From Siphonodentalium dalli (taxonomy: Eukaryota > Mollusca > Scaphopoda > Gadilida > Siphonodentaliidae), in the NCBI GenBank assembly GCA_032622095.1, contig CP136066.1, positions 206,360,978 to 206,424,977 of the forward strand: a DNA stretch of 64,000 nt, written 5' to 3'. The notes under the pieces were generated by a model. That model did no database searches. It saw nothing but the letters and a program-made list of their open reading frames with translations, and was not told the origin of the DNA. Below, one piece after another: positions 28,001 to 40,100 of the stretch. The position numbers and the translations under genes are program-made. Every line of letters begins with the position of its first letter. The stretch's first letter is position 1.

Positions 28001-31000
28001 GAAATCCCCGATTCGCAGGGCCCTAATATTAATGTTGATTTCTGTTTTCAGGTGTTGGTATAGCGATTCTAGTTAATATTTTATGTATATTAATGTTGAT
28101 TTCTGTTTTCAGGTGTTGGTATAGCGAATCTAGTTAATATTTTATGTATATTAATGTTGATTTCTGTTTTCAGGTGTTGGTATAGCGATTCTAGTTAATG
28201 TTTTATGTATATTTATGTTGATTTCTGTTTTCAGGTGTTGGTATAGCGATTCTAGTTAATGTTTTATTCCATTGTATCTGCTTCGGGACCATCCTGACAC
28301 ATATTGGATCATACGCTTTCATCTCCATTTCCGAGACGCCGTACCCATGGGCATACTGTGACCACAAATGGAATACTCCGGAATGTGTTCACAAAAAGTG
28401 AGTTTTCTGCATGTTTTTGTTTATTCTTACAATGGATAAATAAGTATTCAGGGTTTCAGACATCTACTGACATCCACAACATACAGTAATGCTCTAATTA
28501 ATCGACTGCTTAACCACAGCAGAATTATGGGTAACTTTTCAGGATTTAGTCGGAAATATGGCTTGTTGCCATTCATCGGAAAGTTCTCCCTGAGAGCTTT
28601 CCGATAAATGGCAACAAGCCATATTTCCGACTAAATCCTGAAAAGTTACCCATAATTCTGCTGTGGTTAAGATCATCTTATCTATCTATTATATATTTTG
28701 AAAGATCTGTGTGTGTGTTTGTGTGTTTGAAATCGATGGACTCGAAAACGACTAAGCCAATTTCGATGAAATTTGGTATTTTAGGGTATTTTCGGCCGGA
28801 GACGAACATAGGCATATTTATTTGTCCGTGCGACGTCAACTTTTCACGTGCGGAGGTCAAATCTGTTTTTACGCCGTTTTGCGCTAATATATTTCATTTC
28901 GGTGCTCACAAATCGATACGATATAGCGCGAATAATAAATTGCCAGTCATATAATTTGCACGGTTAGAATCTGTGTGGCTTCATCTTTCCAACGATATAT
29001 AATATGTATGTATCCGTTTTAGTTATCTGCCTCAATTATTAGGTACAAGTGGTGCGATCTTTTATCAGGATAAAACCAATGCGTAAATTCTATGACGTCG
29101 TCAGAGGTCATAAAGTTAGATTACGTTAACTCTCACCCTGCCGATGCATTTGACTGTGTCGCGTTAACTCATCACCGGCCGAGGTATCCGCAAATGACAT
29201 TGGGCTATATATCTCGGAAACGGGTGTAGCTATCGACTTGAAATTTGGTATGTGAATGTATCTTGCCCCGGATACGAATTTTATCGGGTCGCCGAGCACG
29301 TGCGACGCCAGCTTCGCGCATGCGCAGACGAGATCTCGGAAACGGGTTGAGATATTGACTTTAAATTTGGTATGTGAATGTATCTTGCCCCGGATACGAA
29401 TTTTATCGGGTCGCCGAGCACGTGCGACACCAGCTTCGCGCATGCGCAGACCAGATCTAGGAAACGGGTGGAGCAATCGACTTGAAATTTGGTTTTTTAA
29501 TAGCCCGGACGAAGTCGGGTCACCTTCTAGTACTATATATTTTGAGACTTCCGTATATATATACCGGTATGTGTGTACTTCATAGAATCGAAAACGGCTG
29601 CGCGGATCGAGCTCAAATTTCGTATATAATTGTAAAAACCCACGGGGATCGTCGACTTCGCATTTTGGAGAAACTCAGAGCACCCGTTCTCCACTCTCAG
29701 TCACAAAAAACGGCACTGTGGTGGTTAATCAAGTGATAATTTAATGAGCGTTTGTAAATGATGCGTCGCTATAAAAGAGCATTTGTTTACAATTCAACGC
29801 AACGTCATCGCTTGAAATTTAGCATCGAAAAAATTTAATTTCCAGGGTTATTATTTTCGATACACTGTTAAAAATTCTATGGATGCAAAATGGTCCAGTC
29901 GGGACGGGTCAACCGATTGAGGTCAATCTTGCTACCTATGGGTACATTTGTCCCGAAAGTGTCACGGACGGGTCAAATCGTGACCCCTATGTGACATTGA
30001 CCTTCAAACTGGTCAATTCAAGGTCAAATTGGGTAAAACTGGCGGATTTCTGTACTTTTGTCCGGGGAGTGTTTTGGACGGGTCAAATCATGACCACGAC
30101 CTGACCTTGACCTACAAAATTGTCAATTCAAGGTCAAATCGGGTAAAACTTGCTGATTTCGACGAAATTTGGTACAAATGCAGCACAAGTGTCTCGGAAC
30201 CTGTTGCAATTGCTTTTTCGAACAAAGCCATGGGACGAATCCCGCCAGTGGTGGGCTAACCTGCTAGTCTAATATATATTTTGAGAACTCCGTATATATA
30301 TATGTGTGTATATATGTACTTTATAGAATCGAAAACGGGTTGACCGATCGAGACCAAACGTCCTATCTAAAGGTAAAATCCCACGGGAATTGTTGTCGCG
30401 GCGTTTTGGAGAAGCTCTGAGCACTCATTCTCCACTCCCAATCACAAAAACGGCACTTCGGGGGTTAATCATGTGATAATTTCGCTATAAAAGAGCGTTT
30501 GTTTACAATTCAACGCAACGTTATCGCTCGAAATTTAGCATCGAAAAAATTTAATTTCTTTCATCAAGAACATAATTACGTGTTGGGCTCTGTCATTTTA
30601 AGAATATGTAAGTATTACACCCAGACTCACCAAGTCTCAGCTTAAAATTTTGAAAAATAAGAGTTTTATCGACATAAATCGATTTTAATGGGAAATACTA
30701 TGTTAAAATTTAGCATCGAAAAAATTTAATTTCTTCCATCTAAAACATAATTACGTGTTGGACTGTGTCATTTTAAGAACATATAAGTATTACACACAGA
30801 CACACGAAGTTTCAGCTTGAAATTTTGAAAAATAACAGTTTTATCGACATAAATCGATTTGAATGCAAAATCCTATGTTAAAATTTAAATATTACGCCAC
30901 TGGCGGCATTTGTCCCATGAAAATTCTATGGAAGCAAAATGGTCAACTCGGGACGGGTCAACCGATTGATCCCAAACTTGTTACCTATGGGTACTTTTGT

Positions 31001-34000
31001 CCCGAAACTGTCACGGACGGGTCAAATCGTGACCCCGACGTGACATTGACCTTCAAACTGGTCAATTCAAGGTCAAATGGGGTAAAACTGGCGGATTTCT
31101 GTAATTTTGGACGGGTCAAATCATGACCACGACCTGACCTTGACCTACAAAATTGTCAATTCAAGGTCAAATCGGGTAAAACTTGCTGATTTCAGAGAAA
31201 TTTGGTGCAAATGCAACACAAGTGTCTCGGAACCTGTTGCAATTGCTTTTTCGAACAAAGTCATGGGACGAATGCCGCCAGTGGCGGGCTAACCTGCTAG
31301 TCTTCTATATATTTTGGAACTTCTGTATGTATGTGTGTATATGTGTGTTATAGCCTTGAAAACTGCTTGACCAATCTGACTCAAATTTGGTATGTAGGCC
31401 TACTTTGATCCCGTGAACAATATGGGCTGGTCTAAATTCATGTGCGACCATGTCCTTGACCTTGACCATATATGCTCATATAGGCATGTTTCTGGACCTC
31501 CGACCTCGACCGATCCAACTCAAGTTTGATATGTGGGCCTACTTTGATCCCGGGAACAATATGGGTGGGTCCAATTTCACATGCGACCGTGTCCTTGACC
31601 TTGAACTTGCTCATATACGCTCATATAGGCGTGTTTCTGGACCAATCAAACAAAGAAATCGCTAAATAGCCCGGACGAAGTCGGGCACATCAGCTAGTAT
31701 ATTATAATACAGAATTTTGTGAATCACAATGGGGCAGGTAGTATTAATTAGTTTGCAATGGCAATTAGCTGGAGTAATGCTATTTTTGTGCATAAATTTT
31801 TGTCATATCTTGATTCAAATTTAACATGACATCAATGTATACTCACCCTCTAAGTTCTAAAAATGGGGGTGGGCTTATCTTCGAGGACCACCCCATGATT
31901 TGTTTGGTAGCAAAAACATAGACTGGGCTTATCCTCTGGGATGGGCTTACTGACGGGTGCATACAGTATAACAGAGGCTTATCCTCAGGGATGGACTTAC
32001 TGATGGGTGTATACAGTATAACATAGACTGGGCTTATCCCCAGGGATGGGCTTACTGATGGGTGTATACAGTATAACATAGACTGGGCTTATCCTCAGGG
32101 ATGGGCTTACTGACGGGTGTATACAGTATAACATAGACTGGGCTTATCCCCAGGGATGGGCTGAGGCCCAAAAAAACCTCTTTGTTTCCGATACCCTGCC
32201 TGGCTGAGATTTTCTTGCCTGCCTCAATTTTTTTTCAATTTTCTCCAGAAAGCTAGTCTATGTATTTACCTGTTAGAGTGTCAATGTGAATATTTATCAT
32301 TTTCCCAAACCCAAAAGCAAAAAAAGTGGGTTATTAAGCTCAACGTTGGTTGAGATCTTACTGCAGAGTGAATGAATTCAAGGGACAACATGTTTTTATC
32401 CAATGCTTCATGCTTGGCTTATTTTCAATACACATGAATCTACCATATTCCATGGGACCATGACTACACTATTATATCGCTCACAGCTGATAGGTTTAAA
32501 AACCAAAAATTTCCAAAAACCCTGCCTGTCTGGAAAATTTTCACAATGAAACTGTGTATACAGTCAGTAGTCCATTCTCATATACATAGTCCCTACTGAG
32601 ACAGACTGAAACATCAGTGAGCGATACTACAGTTAGATGCAATGGCTCTTCTCTCATATTGATTATGGGACTCTAGGGGGATCTGAGACATTATTATCCA
32701 ATCCAGCAAAGTTTGTTTGAATTAATATGCATATAGATAAATGGATTTATTCTATCGTAACGGAGGTCGATCTACTTTCTCATCAACTAATGTGCTCTTG
32801 TTGACATATATTGGCCATTTTCCTTCTTTTTACCGAATTATGCTTCCGATTTTACAATTTGCTCCGCATTCTGATCTGGCTCTGAGCCAAGCTCGCAGTG
32901 TTCTTGTCTCGTCATTCCCATCTGTAGAGTCCTTGTGCCGATTTCTAATGCCGAACGTACTCCTACTCACTGTCACAGATAAAGATTTTATGTCATTGAT
33001 TTTAAGTTTTATGATATGCAATATCTCCCAACGCTCATTATATACAGTGATTATTTGTTTGCAAAGAATAGATAACTCACCCCTTTTATTGCACCGGTGG
33101 GAATTCTGGGTAATTTGTGTTGGCAGTGGTGTCAAAAACTTAAATATTCAATGATTACACCAACAATCAGCCTCTTGATATCAAGTCTGGATATAGTGTG
33201 TCTGACATTTGCAGAATGAGATCTTAGCAGGCTAGCATCACCAAATTCACCCTCTGGGTACCTCATTCTGCTTAGGCCTCAACTGCTATGGGAGACCTAG
33301 GATCAGATTGAAGTTTCCCAGTTGAAGTTGGTGATGTTCAACCATTAATCACCTTGGTTATGCATTTCATCTTCTGCAAATTGGGGACATAGAAACTGAA
33401 TAGAAAGGAAAAAGTAACTAAAAACAATGTTAATTTGAGACTAAAGATACTTCCCAGAAGATGAAGCCTAAGTAGAATGAGGTACCCAGAGGGTGAATTT
33501 GTTGACGCAAGCCCGATGTGTGGGATAGCATCACTAAATTCACCCTCTGGGTACCTCATTCTTCAAATGACAGACACACTATTTGCAAGCTTGGATTCTC
33601 GATTAATTTGCATCTGAATTCATTTCCCTATATAATTGCATAATCTCTTTGCTGCAGATACAGTAATGCCCTAAGTAATCGACTCCTTAACCACAGCAGA
33701 ATTATGGGTAACTTTTCAGGATTTAGTTGAAAATATGGCTTGTTGCCATTCATAGGAAAGCTCTCCCCGAGAGCTTTCCGATGAATGGCAACAAGTCATA
33801 TTTTCAACTAAATCCTGAAAAGTTACCCATAATTCTGCTGTGGTTAAGGAGTCGATTACTAATTCTTAGGTCATTACTGTATGTAAAATTTCATTTGAAA
33901 CAGTTTTATGGTTCCCCACATTATATACCATGAACCCCCAGATCACATTATATAAAATATATGCCACATTATATACCATGAACCCCCAGATCACATTATA

Positions 34001-37000
34001 TAAAATATATGCCACATTATATACCATGAACCCCCAGATTACTTTATATAAAATACATGCCACATTATATACCATGAACCCCCAGATCACATTATATAAA
34101 ATATATGCCACATTATATACCATGAACCCCCAGATTACTTTATATAAAATATATGCCATATTATATACCATCGAACCCCCAGATTACTTTATATAAAATA
34201 TATGCCATATTATATATACCATCGAACCCCCAGATTACTTTATATAAAATATATGCCATATTATATACCATCGAACCCCCAGATTACTTTATATAAAATA
34301 TATGCCATATTATATACCATGAACCCCCAGATTACTTTATATAAAATATATGCCACATTATATACCATGAACCCCCAGATTACTTTATATAAAATATATG
34401 CCATATTATATACCATCGAACCCCCAGATTACTTTATATAAAATATATGCCATATTATATATACCATCGAACCCCCAGATTACTTTATATAAAATATATG
34501 CCATATTATATACCATGAACACCCAGATTACTTTATATAAAATATATGCCATATTATATACCATCGAACCCCCAGATTACTTTATATAAAATATATGCCA
34601 TATTATATACCATGAACCCCCAGATTACTTTATATAAAATATATGCCATATTATATACCATCGAACCCCCAGATTACTTTATATAAAATATATGCCATAT
34701 TATATACCATCGAACCCCCAGATTACTTTATATAAAATATATGCCATATTATATACCATGAACCCCCAGATTACTTTATATAAAATATATGCCACATTAT
34801 ATACCATGAACCCCCAGATTACTTTATATAAAATATATGCCACATTATATACCATGAACCCCCAGATTACTTTATATAAAATATATGCCACATTATATAC
34901 CATGAACCCCCAGATCACATTATATAAAATATATGCCACATTATATACCATGAACCCCCAGATTACTTTATATAAAATATATGCCACATTATATACCATG
35001 AACCCCCAGATTACTTTATATAAAATATATGCCACATTATATACCATGAACCGCCAGATCACATTATATAAAATATATGCCACATTATATACCATGAACC
35101 CCCAGATTACTTTATATAAAATATATGCCACATTATATACCATGAACCCCCAGATTACTTTATATAAAATATATGCCACATTATATACCATGAACCCCCA
35201 GATTACTTTATATAAAATATATGCCACATTATATACCATGAACCCCCAGATTACTTTATATAAAATATATGCCACATTATATACCATGAACCCCCAATAT
35301 TACTTTATATAAACCCCCAGATTACTTTATATAAAATATATGCCACATTATATACCATGAACCCCCAGATTACTTTATATAAAATATATGCCACATTATA
35401 TACCATGAACCCCCAGATTACTTTATATAAAATATATGCCACATTATATACCATGAACCCCCAATATTACTTTATATAAACCCCCAGATTACTTTATATA
35501 AAAAATATGCCACATTATATACCATGAACCCCCAGATTACTTTATATAAAATATATGCCACATTATATACCATGAACCCCCAGATTACTTTATATAAAAT
35601 ATATGCCACATTATATACCATGAACCCCCAATATTACTTTATATAAACCCCCAGATTACTTTATATAAAATATATGCCACATTATATACCATGAACCCCC
35701 AGATTACTTTATATAAAATATATGCCACATTATATACCATGAACCCCCAGATTACTTTATATAAAATATATGCCACATTATATACCATGAACCCCCAATA
35801 TTACTTTATATAAACCCCCAGATTACTTTATATAAAATATATGCCACATTATATACCATGAACCCCCAGATTACTTTATATAAAATATATGCCACATTAT
35901 ATACCATGAACCCCCAGATTACTTTATATAAAATATATGCCACATTATATACCATGAACCCCCAATATTACTTTATATAAACCCCCAGATTACTTTATAT
36001 AAAATATCTGCCATATTATATACCATTTGAAAGAGGTAGCTCCAAAACATTGTATTATCAACTTATCTGGTGTAATAAACTGTGGACATGTTGTTTTTGT
36101 TGAGTTGCCTATGCGTTTTGTCATCAAGATTGAAGTAAATATCAGTATTATTTTCAATGCAGGGGGAATAACTCTATATATTAAAGATAGAGTTCTTCCC
36201 GTTTCATTCTGTTGCATTCTGGGTTTCGGAGGGGGGAAGTCTTCAGCAGTTTTCTATTTCTCTGTGGGCATCTTCTGAGACACAGATGTTTCAAATAGTG
36301 ATGAATTATAGTATTTTAATCATATTTTATGGCATAGATTGTTGTTAAAACCGTATATCAAGTCACTATACAAAAAATAATTAGAGACTCGAAAATTAAT
36401 TGGACGTTTAATTTATTTTCTGTATCTCATTTCAGCTCACCACCAAAGTTATCGAATCAGCCATCAAAATCGGCAGAGTTGGAATTTTTCAGGTATAGCA
36501 CATATATATTATTCAGTTTTTTTAACACAAATTTCCAACTACAGTGCTACCCATGTACCTGGACTCTGACTTAGCATTTTCTACCTTTTAACCAGCCAGT
36601 GTGTGGGCTATCAGTAGTTCTGTCAATTTATCATACACTGTCACAAATAGATAATAAAAATTAGCTTCAATGTTCACATAGTTACTATGTAGAGCTGTCC
36701 GCCATTAATTATTCTGGGGTGACAATTCTCAGGTTCACCAAATTAAGTCTGAATCATAATTGATGCGCATCATGATTGATGGGCATCACATCTTGGGGAC
36801 AAAATTGTGATGCACATCGAATTGTGAACCCCTCTGCGGGTTTCATGCTGTAATTGCCAATTTTTTTTTCAAAAATGGCCAAAAAAAATTCATTTGTCTA
36901 AAGTTTTTTTTACCCCAAAATTGGAAATCTAATTTCAAAAACCCACATTTATTTTGTAACTGGAGCGACATGAGAATCAAATTTATAATATGATCATCTG

Positions 37001-37147
37001 ATAATTGATTAGGTGATACAGCTTAATGGGTAACAAAAGGCACTGTGGCAGTGAACTTCAAACATTGCCCACCAAATGCAATAAAACAGTAATGAGGATT
37101 AACCCTAATGAATCGTTTGTCTGTCATAATGCTGAATGGTAGATGGT

Positions 37148-37186
<39 letters not shown>

Positions 37187-40100
37187 AGTTGTATATTCTC
37201 AAGTAACAATGGTGGGATTAAAGAAGTATAGACACGGTATTTGAAGGTTTGGTCATAATTATATAGAAAGTTAGATGTTAAATAAAACAAACATATTCAT
37301 TAATTGTGAGTCCAGAAAATGAGGATTTACGCATATATAAGAGAATGCTTTGGCCTAACAATTTTTATCATTTTCTAGAAATTTTTCTTACATTCTTTAA
37401 CAATTTTTATCATATTTTTTTAATTTTGTCTTACATTCATTAATAATTTTTATCATTTTTTATTTTTTTTTCTTACATTCTATAACAATTTTAACTATTT
37501 TTCTTATATTCTTTAACAATTTTATAAAAAAATTTCTTGCATTCTTTATCAATTTTTATCATTTTTTCTTACATTTTTTTAACAATTTTTATCATTATTT
37601 CTTACATTTTTTGACAATTTTTTATCATTTTTTTCAATTTTTCCTTACATTTTTCAACAATTATAAAAAATAATATATAATTTGTCAGGCCAATGCATTC
37701 TCTTATATATGTGAGGCTACCTATGGTCGACTCGCATATATAAGAGAATGCATTGGCACAGGGTTTTCGCAAAAATTCAGGAAGCTCAAGTCATGAAAGG
37801 GTTTACACCATTGTTTTATAATTTCAGCTCTGCTTATCTGGGACTTAGTGATAACATCGATCAGATTGGAGGATTTCCTCGATGGGAATTTTCATCTGTT
37901 CTTAATGAGAATGAAGTGGATTTTTCTGTGATGCCAATAGCGTTGGCCGTCGTCTGGATAAAAGTGTACTTGGTTGTTGCTTTCGGAGGACGTGTTTGTG
38001 GAGTAATTCTCTCTATTCTAACTCCAATAGCCCTGGGATTTATGCTCGCGGTTCTTGGTTATGGATATGCAAATCTCCCGTCGGAATCAACAAGAAGCTA
38101 TTTAGACTTACGAGTTTTCAACATAGATCTCGGTGATACCGCCAGAGACCAAATCAAACAGCGAGTTCTCGTAAGTTTACTCATCTCATTATTTATTCTA
38201 TAACCATTTCTGTACTAAAGACTCATTGAGAACTTATCCCATAGGGAATGTTCAGATAATAAGTTTAATTAACCCTTTCAGTGCTAAGTCCAATTTTTGT
38301 ATCAACCCATATTTCCTTGATCATTTTTCAAATTTATTGATTATAATAATGTGATACATTGATGGAAAGAGCTCTTAGAGCTCATTCCATCAATGTATCA
38401 CATTATTATAATCAATAAATTTGAAAAATGGTCAAGGAAATATGGGTTGATTCAAAAATCGGACTTGGCACTGAACGGGTTAACAAACAAGCCTGCAAAT
38501 AGTGTTCAGCAGAGGCGGACTGACCGATCGGGAGACCGGGAAAATTCCTGATGGGCCGGAGGCCTGACGTGGGCCGCCACATGTGTTGTTTAACCAGCCT
38601 AATTGGCTAATCGTAATTTTGTCATTAAATGAACTTGTCAGCATCATATAACACCATGTAAAGACCCCGTTAATCTCGAGATTTTAACCGTAACTCCTAG
38701 CTGTAAATCCCAAAAATATTTCTCACGCACCCCTCCCGGATCCTCCCCCAATTGAAAATTTCAACACAATAGGAACGCTTCAGTTGAGGCCAGTCTAGAT
38801 GCTAGGATTAGCGATTTTCTTGTATAGTTTTCAAAATTTTCTCAACCCGGGTCGTAACAACCATGGACACCCGGGTCGTAACAACCATGGACAGCCCGGT
38901 GTGTCCTGGTCTCTTGTCCATAGCCGTGTGCATTTGTCTGGAGTTAGACCGCCAGATGTTAGAATTTATGCAATTTTTCAGGTAAAATTATCTGAATGGT
39001 CTCATACCGGGAATATATAGAACCATGGTTTAGGAATATATAGGATATTAGGCCAGAGCACTGAGGTGCAAGGGGGTGGAAATGGAATTATGCAATAACA
39101 TGTATTTGGTCTGATTCTGATTCAAGGGGGGAGGGGTGCAAATGGAATTATGCAAAAGCATGTATTTGGTCTGATTCTGATTCAAGGGGGGGGTGCAGTT
39201 GGAACCCAAGGTGGACACCCCCCAAACAGAGACCCTCCCCCACTTGGCGCTCTGCACCTCAGCAACTGCCTTTGGCAGATGGGCCGGTATTATATTCATT
39301 TCCCGGGCCGTTTTTTTGGCCCAGTCCGCCTCTGGTGTTCAGGGTTTCCGTTAGGCCGACTGAGAGTCCGTAAACAGGACGCATTCCCCTCCCAGACGAA
39401 CACATGTGTATAGACCATATTAAACCGATGTCACTTATCATGAGACCACATGCAATTCAAATCCTTTGATCTTCCGATATCAAAGGCAGGAAGATACCAT
39501 GTATATTTTGTTATATTTGTCATCCACTGAATATCTTTATTCATAGGAAATATTTGAATTTAAGGCCCATTCACTACTTCGTAAGGGTGGTTTATAATTA
39601 TACTCAACAGAATATATGCAACAAATAAGTGAATTTGAGCCATGGATGAGTGCAAAATACACTCATGTGCTCTATTAACAATGTAAACAACATGGTAATT
39701 ATAATTAAAAAATTAGTTTATGGCTCAGCTCGAGCCATTTATTAATTTTCGTTATAATTATCAGGTTGTTATTTGTGGTTCTTCGTGTATGGGAGTTTAT
39801 TTAACTCTCATTTTGACTCATATTAATTCTTTTATTGCATATGTTATGTTTAGTATAATAGGAGATGGTCCTATAGATGACCAAATTTATGGTCCAGTAC
39901 CCCTTTAAGGCAATGTTATACTGTTGTAATGACATTTTTCATCATAATTAAATTTTTTCTTCCCAAGGAATTCTCTGTCTATATTAACAAACATACGCAT
40001 GATTTGGGTGGATAGTACCCTTTTTCATGTGGATTGTGTTGCTATGGAATCAAATATTTACAGGAAATTAAAGGGGTACCCTACGCCATTTTCATCAAAT

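Larger units (their letters stand above)
26951..28234 (+). repeat. Duplicated acceptor and exon 3 start: four decoy copies, 61-bp period
   Basis: The segment TTTCTGTTTTCAG followed by GTGTTGGTATAGCGATTCTA and the next ~30 bases occurs with its exon-like part starting at 26951, 28052, 28113, 28174 and 28235 (the true exon 3). The last four are exactly 61 bp apart. The first is separated from the second by a hAT insertion. Copies differ by a few substitutions (e.g. GCGAATC at 28113). Because 61 is not a multiple of three, splicing to a decoy shifts the frame. From 28052 the read-through reaches TAA within 90 bases. Confidence 0.9.

Noticed and set aside
29126-29585. Overlapping 109-116 residue frames on both strands
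   Set aside because: They arise from a ~135-bp internal duplication of a Helitron-like unit; no conserved domain.
34692-35312. 206-residue open frame (and a 195-residue one on the other strand) in the AT-rich array
   Set aside because: Pure consequence of a 48-bp repeat unit divisible by three; identical 16-residue units on both strands.
37748-37827. Upstream extension of the exon 5 reading frame
   Set aside because: It is MITE sequence; phase and homology start at the acceptor at 37827.
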